Shown here piece by piece: positions 37,413 through 50,285 of a DNA stretch of 64,000 bases. The number at the start of each line of letters is the position of its first letter. Positions within the stretch are counted from its first letter, which is position 1. The DNA is from Rutstroemia sp. NJR-2017a BVV2 (lineage: Eukaryota; Ascomycota; Leotiomycetes; Helotiales; Rutstroemiaceae), in the NCBI GenBank assembly GCA_002946415.1, contig NJPS01000011.1:558001-622000 (forward strand). The letters are read 5' to 3'. The notes below the pieces were generated by a model that was not told the origin of the DNA, did no database searches, and worked only from the letters and a program-made list of their open reading frames with translations. The position numbers and the translations under genes are program-made.

Positions 37413-38552
37413 CTACAACATCAACCCCGCAACCACCCCTCCCAAAATTGCCCCCATGCCCAACCCCACTCTACTGGCATCATTCGTATACTGAGCTGGG
37501 CCAGTTCCCGTCGCGGTTTTGCTCGGTCCCACTGGCGTCACTGTTGCGCTTCCTCCACTTCCTCCGCTGCCACCACTACCCCCCGATCCATTTGGTGACG
37601 TGCCGTTAACACCACTGCCGCCTGATCCAGACCCACCACTGCCTGAACCTCCACTCCCTGACCCGCCACTTCCTCCAGATCCTGACCCACCAGTCCCGAC
37701 CGCTGTGCCAGACGGGAAACTCACAGTTGGGTAAGGGATAGACGAGTCGGTTGGCGTGAAGACGGGAATGGTTGGTGGGGTGGGGATGCTAGGTATGGTG
37801 GATGAGAGAGATACAGATGTTGTGGATGGGAAGGAGGATGAGGTGGTGGTGGGAATTGCGGTGCAGTTTGGAAGGGTGAAGGTCCCATTGAAGGAGCCGG
37901 AGCCTCCATATACTATGCAGCTGTGTTTTTCGGTTGCAGTTAGCATATGTCAGGTATATGATATTTCAACACACAATCGTTCTCCCTTTGTACTCCGGTC
38001 TTCTCCATGCTCACTCCAATTCCTATACAATCTCTCCTCGAAGCAAAAGGAATAGCGGAAACAACTCACTTCTTAGAACAAGCTGCATCTCCACTAATAT
38101 TACTGCTTTCCCAACACGGGCTGTAGTTAACTCCTAGCGGGAACTCTCCAGCAAGATTGTCGTTGCAGTTACCAGGTTGGCCGAACCCGTTTGTGCAGCG
38201 GATGATGATGGGGCTGCCGAGAGATACGCTAGCGCAGTAGGAGGCGTTGGGAAGAGCGCAGAGGAACTGGCCGGTGGTGGAGTTGCTGTTGGGAAGTGTT
38301 AGCGGGATATGGAGGTAATCAGGTTTGAGGGGACGCAGGGCGGGGAATGTTTAAAGGAGGGGTGCGTGAGAAATAGATGGGATGATGAATAGAAGGAGAA
38401 GAGACTAAGAAGAAGGAAGGGCGAGGGAAGGAAGAGATGCGTGAGCTGGATGAAAGAAAGAGGTCATTGTAGGAAACTAACTAGGTGACTTGAGCGAATG
38501 CAACTCCACAAAGAGCAAAGAGGCCTGCGCCAATAGTAGCGATTGACTTCAT
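37413..38552 (-). CDS. GPI-anchored, cysteine- and Gly/Ser-rich surface protein
   Basis: Three minus-strand exons, 38552-38482, 38285-38070 and 37920-37413, encode 264 residues. A signal peptide (MKSIATIGAGLFALCGVAFA) is followed by a domain of about 90 residues with eight Cys (LCALPNASYC, RCTNGFGQPGNC, SPCWES, ACSKNCIVYGG, LPNCTA). Then come a Ser/Thr/Pro stretch and a long GSGGSGG repeat. The tail (YTNDASRVGLGMGAILGG ... GLML) fits a GPI-attachment signal. The cysteine spacing does not match CFEM. It is probably a cell wall or plasma membrane protein; function is unknown. Confidence 0.85.
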
Positions 38553-40035
38553 GGTTGCCTCGTCGATGTAATATATTATTATACAGTGATTGATTGATCC
38601 GCTGAGGTGCGGGTTCGACTTCGTGCGAGTTGAGTCGAGTTCAAGAATGTGAATTTGGAAGATCCAAAAATCTCTACCAAAATAGACTTCACAGATGAAG
38701 ACGTAGGTTAAACGGGCAGCGAGTGAGTGATCGATCGATCCCAAGATATGACAAAAACGATTGTGTTGTTGTGTATTAGGTAGATGGATGGGATGTTTTT
38801 GTTTATCTTAGAAAACGACAGTAGGTAAGTGATTGCGGAAAGTAGTCAGTCGCACTTGCACTCTATGGGAAAGTTATGTGATGCTTCTGGTGATACGAAT
38901 TTCGGGAACGAGAGATAAGGTTTTGCAACCAGGTGGGACGAAATAGACCGAGATGCAACATGAGGGGATGAGTCCACGGTTATATATGCTACCACGTCGG
39001 ACTGTTGCTGTGGACTCTTGAGGTTAGTCTGATGTAGGTACTCTGCAGAAGTGTGCACTCCTGATCAAGTTACCAGGGGCGGTAGAATGCATTCGAACTC
39101 GATGTTGTTGCTGAGGGGAAGGTACATTTCAAGCGAGGTGAACTATCATCCGCACCTGCATTTTGCCGTTCCTACCCTGCAGAAAGAAAAAGACGAGAGG
39201 AAGGACGCATTAGGTTTGAGTCTGTGATCATAAAGATGGGGCTGGACCTGAGTTCAGGAACGAGAAGCGGTTTGCTTCAATCCACTATGCACATCAGGTG
39301 TGTATCTCCACAACCGACACAATGGGGTACGGGTCTGCAGGAACTGTTCTTAGGGTGGAAGATACGGAGGTACAAGGCAGTAGAATCAATTTTCCTGTCC
39401 GCATCTCACACACCACTCCGCACCATACCAGGACCTTCCCACGCTGGTGGTGAATATCACCGAGAATCACCATATTTTCGTTAATAGTGGCATGTCACCT
39501 TGCATCTCACTGCTCGATTGGATAGAAGCATGCAGCGATGTTGATAGATCAACAAGGTCATCAGCGTATTGACCCTTGGCATTTCCGTTGTGTTGTTGGC
39601 AAAGTCGCACAGCATTTGATGTTGAGGAGGGTGTGGTGTGTACAAAAAGAGATGAGAATCTTCGCTGGAGAGGAAGAAGGTAAGGTTAATGTGGCTGGAA
39701 AAGGAAGTGCTTTGTCAGCGTCACAATCCTGGGCGCGGGGTAAAGCAGGTAGAGTGGACCTAGACAGAATATGTGAGCTTACTTCAACGACATTGTTTCT
39801 CTCATACTCGTACGATATATCTCCCAGCTTGTATATCAAGTCATATTATATATGATATGATTTGGAGCCAATCTTCTCTCTCGCCTTTTTCTACCAGATT
39901 TGCCATCGCAAGGCGAAACAATCTCTTGTCATTGTCAAGTCTTTCGTTCCTCGACAGCCTCAATTCACCCAACCTCCCTCGGTCCTAAAGGCCCGAAATC
40001 GTCCCAAAAGCTCGTATTCCCTAACGCCCAGCAGC
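38553..40035. other. Divergent promoter region
   Basis: About 1.5 kb between the divergent starts of the GPI protein and the DsbA-like gene. No gene is recognised. Confidence 0.55.
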
Positions 40036-41096
40036 ATGTATGAATCTACAATCACATTTACGTTGGATACCATTTGTCCCTGGTAAGTCAAAATCTGGTT
40101 TAGATCCCAACACGTCCAACCTGAGGTATTTTATCAGCATACTGCATCATGCGCATATTTATCCGAAAAATACGAGCTTCTACCCCTTCCTATTTGATTT
40201 TTCGTTGACCATATTCGTCCGCAACCAGGACATATCTTGCTAAGAAGAGGTAAGATCAATCCATGATATATCCTGTATTATTGCATTACTAACGTTACGC
40301 AACGTTGCATAGATTGGATGAAGGTAAGCCACAGACATGGTTTTCCCAACGTCTCCCCACCCGTCACATCTGGGGGAATATCTTCATCAGTATCACGTGG
40401 ATATCAATTTCATGGATCTCTTTCCTCATCCGCCACTTCTCAAAGCACACTATACATTCAACCAATCTGAACATCTCGACTAATCAGCCTGCAGCCCTTC
40501 GACTGGTTCGCCAAACAGACGCTTCCACCAAAGTTACCTTCACCCTAAAATATGCCCCTTACCAACTGAACCCAGAAGCGAGTAAAGAAGGCGAGGATAA
40601 ATATGCATGGTATCGCAAATCACGATACGGCAACTCCGAGGAGCAGATGAATACATATATCAAAATCATGACCGCATACGGACAGACCGCTGGAATAAAT
40701 TACAAATTCGGTGGAACCGTTGCGAACACAATCGATGCTCATCGTGTCATTCAGCATTTCCAAGAAGAGAAGGGGACGGAAACAGCAGACAAGATCGTGA
40801 AGAGTTTATACAGGATGTATTTCGAGGAAGAGAAACATCCCAGTAGCGAAGAGACGCTGGTAAAAGCTTGTGTGGAGGCTGGTGTGGATGAGAAGGAGGC
40901 TAGGGAGTTTGTGAAAGATGAGTATGAGGGGCTGATGGATGTCAAGAATATGATCAAAGAGCAGGCGATGAATGGGGTAGATAGTGTGCCGTATGTTGTT
41001 CTCGAGGGGAGACGGAGAGACATCACGATTGTGGGAGCGAAGGATGTAGAAGATTATGTTAAAGCCCTGGAGCAAATAGTTAAGGAAAGTAACTAG
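40036..41096 (+). CDS. DsbA/FrnE-like thioredoxin-fold oxidoreductase
   Basis: Four exons, 40036-40082, 40229-40249 (21 nt), 40313-40323 (11 nt) and 40495-41096, encode 226 residues. Joining the two micro-exons gives FTLDTICPWTYLAKKRLDEA followed by LRLVRQTDA, exactly the N-terminal thioredoxin strand and first helix of the FrnE branch of the DsbA family. The usual CxxC is CPWT here, one cysteine only, as in many eukaryotic FrnE-like proteins. Further landmarks are YGNSEEQMNTYIKIM, NTIDAHRVIQHFQEEKG, LYRMYFEEEKHPSS, and the cis-Pro motif VDSVPYVV. A glutathione-S-transferase-like or isomerase role has been proposed for relatives; the substrate is unknown. Without the micro-exons the catalytic turn would be lost. 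Confidence 0.9.
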
Positions 41097-41965
41097 AGTT
41101 TTTCTGGGCGGAGCAGGAATACGTTCGATGAACCTTCATTCTCTATAGTATTTGCTGCGTATTGCTTCAACATCATCGCTCGAGACTAAGAACTAATGAT
41201 TAAGTTCTCACACTAAGTCAGGTGGAAGCACACTTACTGGTGAGTCTCTTGTGAGTATCGCTCCCAGGCATCTGATTCAACGATCCACAACGTGCAATCA
41301 CAGGTTTTTCATTCACCCAAAAAGTGCATCGTACACAATAAGCTATTTACTTTATAGGGAGGTATATATGGTGGTTCGAATAGGGAGCGACAGGGAAATT
41401 CAAGGAGGGAAGAAATGTAGAAGAGAGGTCTAGAAGGAGAAGTAGTGAAGAGTGTGGGAACTCGAGAGAAATGGGAAAAGGGGGAGAGAGATATGGTGTG
41501 TGGTTTGGCGGGGTTCGCATAAGGAAAATGAGGGTGCGAGGGAGAGGAGGAGTAGGAGGAGAGGAGTACAGGAGAGGAGGGCAGGAGAGGGGAAGGATGA
41601 AAGAATGCGGAGGCTTAATGGTAAATATATCTGGTTTGGACAATTTGGAGGAAAAGGAGAAGATTGGATTACGCCCAAGGACGATTTTGGGCTGTAACGT
41701 ATTACTCTGTTAGATATTATAGAATATGAGTAAGTCGGACATCAATGCGATAGTCCAAAACTTTGGAAACAGTCTGAAATTTTCCAGATTACGCTACCTG
41801 CATTTAACAGCTTACTATCCATGATTCCACGCTGAAAACCTGCAATCCAAAAAGTATCTCCTCACTGCTTCAACGCGCAAATTAAGCTCTCAGAACAGCC
41901 TTATTCTCCACCAGTCAACTATCATCAATCCAGCCGCACTAAATTGAAGAGATAGACACAGCAAC
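41097..41965. other. Convergent intergenic region
   Basis: About 870 bp between converging stops. A purine-rich GAGAGGAGG tract occupies 41390-41600. No gene is recognised. Confidence 0.55.
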
Positions 41966-43605
41966 CTAAGTCTCAAAACTCCCACCTGGACCCAAACCCA
42001 GCGCCTCCCTCCTCCCCGTACTTAGCGGGTCGAAATACGGTTTCTCGCCTAAACTGACAGCGCGTTGGCCGCTGCGCTCGCCGAGCGATGGGCTGTCTAG
42101 GTAATCTGGGGTTGCGACGTGGTACTATTTTTTGTTAGCTTGATTTGCGCATGCGATCGCCAAACCCGAGAAACCCAATCGCTTGATGCATGCTCCCAGA
42201 ATGAGAAATAAGAAGGAATGAAAACGATGGAAGGGAAAACATACATTCGATCTATTGTCCCAAATCGCCAAATCATTCACATTCTGCCAGCGGTGTCGCA
42301 CCTGCAAATCCTGGTTGTCGACTACGAGACGCAGGAAGAATTTCAGGAGGGCAGAACTCTCGAGGGCGGAGATGTCATTGATGTGGGACACGTGGTGGCC
42401 GAGGGCGAAGATAGATTTCCACTGTGGATGTTTGTCAGCTGAGTTTTGGGGGGCCTGGCGGATAATTGTGACTTACGCCAGTGACTGGATTTGTCCTTAC
42501 GACGGGATGAACAGCTTCGAGTTTTTCGCCGCGGTTCTCTGGTGCGCCTCGCTCTTCGGTGTAAAGCTTGAAACCGTTCTTTTCGGCGGTTTGGTTAAAT
42601 TTGGGCTGGGCGTATGTAGCGGTCAGTCCTTCGAGGAACTTTTGCACTGGTTTTGAGATGCGGTCTATGTGGGTTTGTTAGTTGACTTTATTTTTGGTGG
42701 ATTTAGATGTGTAATTGTGGGATGAGGAACAGGGCTGTATGGAGAAGAATTGAGTTGCGCGAAGCTTGGGACCCTTCAGGATACCAATAGATGGGAGTTC
42801 ATTGAGCGACGGAAGGAAATAGGGAGAAAACTCACCATAAACCTCATATCCAGAAGCCCAAAGAGTATCACCGCCAGTCTTTGGAAGCTGCGTCAATCGC
42901 AATAATGCATAATCGGAAGGAATGGGCTCGAAAGTAATATCCGAATGCCAGCCTTCTTTGCCACTTTGTCGGTTGGTGATTTGATCAGAAAGACTGGGGA
43001 AATCGCCTTTATAAATCTTGCGGGCTTGAGCGGATGATATCACGCTGATTTCATCATCTTTGTCTCCATGCTCGCGGCCGGAATTGGAGATCGGATGGAT
43101 GTGCTAAGTTTGCTATTATTAGACTGCGGGTGATGAAAGGGGAGGAGAAATTATGTACCAGTTTGGAAGTGGATGGTTTGCCTGACAATTCACCGAGACG
43201 CTGGACGAGCTCTTTCTGAATATCATTGGTGATATCGTCTTGCTTGCGGAAGAAGACCACACCCCGTTGTGAAACTGCAATAGAGATTAGTACTTTGATT
43301 CGACGATGGGGAATTGGGGACAGACTCGTTATAGCTAGATCTCTGAGGAGCTCATCGGAGTTTGGGGCCTTGATCCAATCGGCGAGATTGACGTCTACAA
43401 ACTCTCGACCAATGATAGGAGTAACATCGAAGCTCTCAAACTGATCAAGAGCACCACTGAGCTTGAGTGGCTCTCGATGCTTTTCCTGGGTCGCAGTGTC
43501 CGATGACTCTTTATGCTGACCTTCAGCGATGGGTTTCTGAGGCACGACTTTCTCATGAATCTGGTCAGCCGCACTGGTTATGGCTTCGGCAATGGATGGA
43601 GCCAT
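41966..43605 (-). CDS. TauD/TfdA-family sulfonate dioxygenase-like protein
   Basis: Six minus-strand exons, 43605-43326, 43274-43159, 43103-42836, 42664-42477, 42421-42245 and 42124-41966, encode 395 residues. The fold belongs to the 2-oxoglutarate/Fe(II) dioxygenases. RGVVFFRKQDD is the early beta segment. GWHSDITFEPIPSDYALLRL contains the His-x-Asp iron ligands, and GGDTLWASGYEVY is a family signature. HVSHINDISALESSALLKFF, VRHRWQNVNDLAIWDNRSN and YHVATPDY supply the distal His and the 2-oxoglutarate-binding region. Members such as yeast Jlp1 split sulfonates to sulfite and an aldehyde during sulfur starvation; others act on different carboxylates. It is divergent from a Dal5-type transporter 2.9 kb away, which supports a sulfonate role. 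The ATG at 43605 is the first true start. Confidence 0.9.
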
Positions 43606-44842
43606 TTTCAAGGTAGCAATGGACTCAAAGAAGGGTATAACGCGTAAGATTTAGTTGGGGAGATATATCTTCACTCTGAATTCTTGCCTGGAACTCGAGA
43701 TGCAAGGTGGCGCCACCTGCGGTATTCTTATACAAAAACAAAGTTCAAAATATCATAACCACACTTGCGCTTGTCCGAGAGTTGCATGTCATCAGAAGCC
43801 CCCAATTTGACATCATCCCCTTAGCTTCTATGATATTCATTATCGGCAAATTGTGCGACGCACATTTGCGATACTGGTCGCAGATGAGCATCCTATCACG
43901 AAGATGCAGTATTCAACCCATCTCTGGCGGAAACACATAACCGAAAGTCCAAGGCATGATTGATCACACAGATATCAAACGGGGATAACGGACTTATGGC
44001 ACTCTGGTGGTGCGCAAATCACAGAAGATGTGTGTGAGCTTGCGTGCAGGATGAGGAATGCACCCCGGACAGTTGCGTGCGAGCGGGGGATAATGCGCGA
44101 TAACTGGTGGCTGCCTCATGCTTCTTTGTGCGAACGACCTGCACTATCGTCATAATCGGCATTGGCCACAACACGCAGCCTTATCAGAGGACAGTAGTTG
44201 GTCGAAAGATGTCTGAGGGAAGCCACGACAATCAAAACTGCCAAAGGTCGAAGTGACAGCTTCCGAGCTGGTGGGTTTTCATCAAGCCATAAAGTGGTCC
44301 GTGCTTTGCACGCCTCGTCTTGCGCCGGTCAAGCCCGTTGCAATACACTACGCTTCATGTAACACCTCTTCAGCATCTTATTGCTGACGAAAGTGCTGGA
44401 ACGCAACACTACATTATTGGTACATCCTACAACCTACGATTAGTAGGAAATGTGATTTAGTACCGCAATCTTGGGCGACACCCATAGATGCCACAAAAAG
44501 TGGTTCGATGGCCGCATCCTCCAAGTTGAAGCCGACGGACGGAAGTGGACGCATCCCGTTCCCTATCCATCTAACACATGATGTAGCGACCAGTCATCCC
44601 TAGCTTCACCGAGCAGTGCTAGCTAATCGATATAGTCCAATCTGGGGATATTATCGTCTCTTGAGCGGAAGGACAGCAATTTTGCGCAGCGCGTCAAAGA
44701 GTCCTTCAAAGATTTGATCGAAACAGGGTCGTTCGCATTTGCCAAGATGAGTAAGGTGCAGCACGCGCTGGACTCCAAATCACCATTTTTCACTTCAAAA
44801 GCGGAGCCGTTAGAGCAGCGCGTGTGTACTGATTGGTTAATA
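43606..44842. other. Intergenic region
   Basis: About 1.2 kb upstream of the TauD gene, presumably including its promoter. No gene is recognised. Confidence 0.5.
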
Positions 44843-45535
44843 TTAGCTGGTGATTAGAAGTTCTGGCTTGCTTGGGTCTGGACGCAGATCGTACTTGTGT
44901 TTACGAATGCCATGGGCTACTGCTTCCCGAATTCCTGATGCCAAATTATGAGTTGCTGGAATCTGCAGAGAGACAAGAGATACAGCGGAAACGAGATCAA
45001 GATGAGCAGACTCGGATAATGGAAATGGCAAGACCACTCCTGCAGCTAAAATGGATGTCTCTAACTAAGATTCTGTTGCCTCTCTCAAAGCTTTCGGCAT
45101 CTGAGACGGAGATTGCAAACATGGCTCGACTCTGCCACATACCCAAGACGGCAGATGATTACAAAGATTCTGAATCATGAGTACTATCTTAGACTTGGTG
45201 ATGGACCTGAGTTGGACGCCAAAAGTTACACTCCGGTCTGTTGTGAACTCAGCTGAAGTTTCTTTTGCATACATAGCTGTGCGCATATCCCGACAATATG
45301 ATGGGCCTCCATTGAATTTAACAACCTGAGCTGTAGTTCCGTTGGAAAAATTGACCCAGGCAATCCTATCGGACAATTAGAACACAGCTACAGGAACATG
45401 AGTGTATTCAAGGACTTTCATCCCCTACCCATAACCGAGGGTTAGATCAAAGCCAGCACTGTAGTTTGTCTTCAGAGCCATCACGTTTGAAACGAGGTAA
45501 GTCCCAAGAATCGTCTTCCTTGTTAAACCTAGCAT
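44843..45535 (-). pseudogene. Decayed, truncated Hsp70/actin-like ATPase-family gene
   Basis: On the minus strand, ATG 45535 opens an exon (45535-45429) that joins across a GTAGGG..GATAG intron to a second exon from 45365. The join reads NYSAGFDLTLGY-G-IAWVNFSNGTTAQVV, which resembles the N-terminus of a fungal family of Hsp70-like, often secreted, proteins. The frame continues with FNGGPSYCRDMRTAM and SVTFG to PKALREATES, is broken by an in-frame TAG (45067-45065), and resumes in the same frame with SILAAGVVLPFPLSESA to a stop at 44843. Most of the expected ATPase domain is missing. The single nonsense codon and truncation suggest a relic. Family assignment is from memory and moderate. Confidence 0.45.
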
Positions 45536-45955
45536 GCGTTTCGTATGCAATTGAAGACTATAAAGCCTGTGCATCACTTCCTCGATGTAGAACTGTACTC
45601 AATAACTGTGTAGGTGTCGAAGGCGGGGGCAGATATAACAAACAGGCTGATCCTGGCTGAGTAAGCAGGAGACTATTTGGGTGTCCCAGCTGGCGAAGTA
45701 TATGTATGCTTGGATCTCAGAAACTAGGGGGGACTCAATTTAAAGAACTGACTGATTCTATTTCTAGCTGTGTTCCAACGAAAAGACGACAAAAAAGTTC
45801 TATCTCATAACCATCTAAAGCCATTTGGTGTGATTTAAAAGCCAGTGAGAGTAAGATGAGGTTTGAGCCAACATGGAGTGAATGTTTACGAAAAGTTCGG
45901 CGGAAAGCTCACTATTCTATTCGTGGTCAGTCACCAGATAGATACCTTTTTGTAG

Positions 45956-46153
45956 AACTTCCACTTTTCTCTTGCGCTTCCGCCAAGAGACGCCTTCTAT
46001 CACGTCTTATTCCCGAACAAGGCGCAAGTTGCAAATTTAACCAACGACATACGTACCGAATTATTCGTCGATGGCGCCAGTGCTACCATCAAAGTCGTGA
46101 TATTTCTCAGAGGTCAATGGCTTCTTCATTGCTGGATATGCGTAGCTACTTAG
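45956..46153 (+). other. Coding-like fragment of unknown family
   Basis: A 65-codon open stretch without an ATG contains LALPPRDAFYHVLFPNKAQV and then TNDIRTELFVDGASATIKVV, which look like conserved protein sequence rather than chance. A second such stretch, VNVYEKFGGKLTILFVV, lies just upstream (about 45875-45930) in another frame. Between them is a stop, with no convincing intron. It is most likely a relic of a gene in the same decaying interval as the Hsp70-like pseudogene. Family not recognised. Confidence 0.3.
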
Positions 46154-46457
46154 CCGTGCCAATAAGCCACCTGATTTGCTGGAATGCATGATCGGGCCAT
46201 ACATTTACAGGGGCTTATCTATGCCAAGGAATAGAGGGGTTCTTCCCCAAACTCTTCATAGAAGCTATTCCAGGTGTATTCATATGCCTATCTCGCATGT
46301 CTCTTGGTGATCCAAGAAGAAGCAAAGAATTCGCCACTATGGTTCAGCCATGGGTAAACCTATGGCTTTCATATGATCTACATTTATGATATAAATCCCC
46401 ACGACACCTCTAGGCGTTCCAAGATTCTCAGTCACTTTCGGACAATCTACAGCTGCC

Positions 46458-48593
46458 ATGTCAACTACCCTCGCCAAAAGCGTCCCAGTGGGCGAGACTA
46501 CTGGTCGCATCGTTGTGTCATCTAGGTCTTCTTCAAATGGGTCGACATCTGGTGTGAGAACCGGAGAGGAGAAAAAGGTTGAGACGAACGTTACAAGCAT
46601 CGCTTCGATACCACCACTTGGAGTTCCTGCCGATGAGAAACGCTTCTGGTTTCAACGTAACAAAACTTATGATCCATCTGCCATTGCCACCCAACCTTCG
46701 GTCTTCGATGACCCTGACACTGCCAAGCAATATCAACCCCCAGACAGCTGGGAAAATATCCACCGCTTCGATCCTTCCGCAAGATGGACTTGGGACGAGG
46801 AAAATAAGTTAATACGCAAGATTGACGTTCGAATTATGGTCAGTTACGCCGTGCTGCAACCGTATCCCTAGCTCTAATCAGATCCAGGTCTGGGCCTGCA
46901 TTATGTTCATGGCTCTGGAGCTTGATAGATCCAATATCGGTCAAGCTCTAACAGACAAGTTTCTGCCGGATCTTCATATGAACACCAATGGTAAGAGTGC
47001 TGTGTTTCGTTGTGTAGAAGCTGTCGCTGACACGTATAGATTACAACCTCGGACAAACAGTCTTCAAATTGTCCTTCCTTTTGGCTGAGTTACCCTCACA
47101 GCTAATTTCGAAATGGATCGGACCTGATCGTTGGATTCCAGCTCAAATGGTTCTCTGGTCTATTGTGGCATCCTCGCAGTTTTGGCTCACTGGCAAAGCT
47201 GATTACCTTGCTTGTCGAGCATTATTAGGGGTGATCCAAGGCGGTTTCATACCTGATGTAACTTCATCTCCTCTCCCCATCATTCACAGGCTGACGTCTT
47301 CTAGATCATTCTTTATCTTTCTTATTTCTACAAGCACCACGAACTTTCTATTCGTTTATCGTTTTTCTGGACGGCCATGTCACTTGCAGATGTCATCGCT
47401 GCCTTCCTTGCTTACGGGCTCCTTCATCTGCGTGGGACATTGGGTAAATCGGGGTGGCGCTGGCTGTTCCTAATTGAGGTTTGTCAGTCATCGTGCTTGG
47501 TTACTTGCCATTCTAACAAACCCACAGGGCTTATTTACGCTCGTAGTTGGACTTGCTGCGTTCATCTTAATGCCTCCATCTCCAACGCAAACGGCCAGTA
47601 AACTTCGAGGAGAGAAAGGGTGGTTTACCGAACGGTAAAGTATCTTTCTAATTCTATGTACCAATGACTAACGATACAATCTGCAGCGAAGAAACGATTA
47701 TTGTCAACCGGGTCATCCGTGAAGACCCTACCAAAAGTGGAATGCACAACCGACAACCCCTCACCCCAAAATTACTTTGGAAGAGCATGTGCGACTATGA
47801 TCTCTGGCCACTATATATCATTGGCTTAACCTTCCAGATTCCCGAAACTACACCTCAAAGCTACTTGACTCTGACATTGAAGGGTCTTGGTTTCGGAACG
47901 TTCAACACTAACCTCCTGGTCATACCCAGTACCGTGTTTCACATGATAACTATGCTAGCTTTGGCATATTTCGCAGAGGTGTACGGTCAACTATCATTAA
48001 CATCTATGTTAGGACAGATTTGGGGTTTTCCGTTCTTGATTTATATTTATTGCGTCGATATTACAAAGATCAATAAATGGACGTCTTTCGGTATCATGAG
48101 TTTGCTGCTCAGCTACCCTTCAGGTATGAATCCTTCCACTTCCCAACATGGCGTGACCTTCATGTTATCGTCATTCCCATTTCTAATATTTCTCTAGCAC
48201 ATCCAATCCAAGTAGCATGGTGTTCACGAAACTCAAACACTGTACGATCTCGAACTGTATCGGCTGCTCTCTACAACATGTTCGTTCAAGCAGGGGGTAT
48301 CATAGCAGCGAATGTTTATCGTGCTGGTATGTTCACTCACCACCTTCAATCTCAAAGTTTCTTACTGATCTGTATTAGACGACGCACCACGCTACAAACG
48401 CGGTGATCGCGTGCTTGTCGCTATTTGTGTGGTTAACATTGGGTTGTATGTGGTCACGAAACTGTATTACACCTGGCGCAATAAATCTAGAAGTAACACC
48501 TGGGATAAGATGTCTGAAGCAGAGAGGTTGAATTATTTGGCTACTACAAAGGATGAGGGGAATAAGCGGTTGGACTTTAGGTTTGCACACTGA
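46458..48593 (+). CDS. MFS transporter, allantoate permease (Dal5/ACS) family
   Basis: Eight exons, 46458-46838, 46888-46990, 47040-47257, 47305-47478, 47528-47634, 47687-48123, 48198-48326 and 48379-48593, encode 587 residues. A long hydrophilic N-terminus is followed by the family hallmark [17 protein letters not shown] at the first helix. Then come [54 protein letters not shown] and WRWLFLIEG, all typical of Dal5-type anion:cation symporters. The C-terminal half has [47 protein letters not shown] and [12 protein letters not shown]. The family moves allantoate, pantothenate, nicotinate, biotin precursors or sulfonates (yeast Soa1). Specificity cannot be read from sequence; the neighbouring TauD gene makes a sulfonate plausible. 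Confidence 0.9.
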
Positions 48594-50285
48594 TTGATCT
48601 TTGGGCGTGGAGTGGACTTCGTGGTTTTTGTTCTTAATTGTCAGGTAGATTTCAGTAAGTGCTGGTTGTGAATGAGAATTTGGAGTTGTGTGGTATCATC
48701 AATAGTCTGGTTTCGCGCCCAAGAGAAATCATGGATGTAAAAGAAGACAAGCTGAAAGTGACCCGAGGGACTCACTTGACACAAGTGCTGCAAATACCTA
48801 ATCCCCCTCCTACTTCTACTCATAAAGAACTCCAGCATCATTATAATTCATATATTCACCCATATGCTGCGTAATTCTCATCATAACCTACCTCCTCTCA
48901 TCTCTTGAGCCGCGCCTCACTCTTCCTCTCATTTCATATACGTCTCCTACCACCTCCCAGATCTCATTCCACGTCTCTGACGTCTGCAAATATGCTCTAT
49001 ATTGTCGCTTCGCCGGTATTTCATCACTTTCGTCTTCGACCTACTAGGCTGATATCCCATAGCCAAACTCGCTGCTCTCCGAGACAACCTACATTGAAGA
49101 CCGATTCGGCAGACCAAGGCGCGAAATAGTGCTTGGGTAAGCAAGGGACCGAGCATCATAGGGCTGTTGGTTCATCCATGTATAGAAGCGCACAGAGGAA
49201 GAGGGACCAGATCAATAAATGCTGTATAGGCTATGTAGCGAGGTAGAGGGAGGGTGAATGGTGGTGCTATAAGCGATAAGTGTGGTATGGAAGTAAGGGG
49301 GTGATACTGGACGCGAGGGTCTGGAATTCGTCGATGATGCTGCCGGTTGCCACTGCAGTTTGTCTAAAACCCACCATGAACTCAATAAATGATGAAAAGG
49401 CGTGAAAGAAATCATTCATCTAAATCCTCATCCGGAAATTGAAAGTTGTTTACATCCTCAGAAGCCCTAACATGCACGCCAAGAGAACTAGACATCAGGA
49501 ATTCAAAATCTTAGTAATCAAACTCCTTCAAAGTCCAACCCATTCACCGAGCCGTTATTCATTCATTCGTTCTATCCCCAAAACAACCATTTTCTATAAT
49601 ATCTGCACCCAGGCGCACCCTTCGCGCGCTCCTTCATCGGAGCCCTCCGATCGCTCCCCACTCAGCCCAACCAAGCGAGAACCCACCCCCCACAATCGCC
49701 TGATTCAACTCCTTCCTCACACCACACCACACGATGCTCACCTCACCCAACACTTAACAACAAGTTTCCACGCCTCTCCGTTACTTTTCCGATATTTTCC
49801 TTTCCTTCTCTCATTCCTGTTCCTAGATTTCCCTACTGGAATTATTAATCTCTAATTGCTGATTGGTCTCTGTAAGCGCAAGCGAAAAAGGTAAGGATTG
49901 TCAGGAGATGTAAGCGGGTGTTCGTACGACTTGATAGCCTGTGTGCTGTTTTGTGGTGTGGTTTGCACGTCAGATTGGGGTTTTCTTGTTGTTGGCTGTG
50001 TAGTTTCTGAGCCGGGTGACTGGGTCGATGGTACGAAGGAATGGACGAGGTGAATCTTGGTAATGGATTGTGTCGAGGGCGCGGAAAGACTTGTATTTAT
50101 ATCTTCATGGTCCTGTCGTGATACATAGTTTACTCTCCATTCAGACACAATCACATATTGTACATACAATCTCAACTCACACATCACACTACTACTCACC
50201 TCAATCTCGACTAGACTCAAGTCAACTCAGTTCCTGTTGTGTAAACATACATCTAAATTCCAAACACACATCACACAAACCAACA
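48594..50285. other. Intergenic region
   Basis: About 1.7 kb between the transporter stop and the small mitochondrial protein gene. No gene is recognised; short open frames without family resemblance occur on both strands. Confidence 0.55.
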
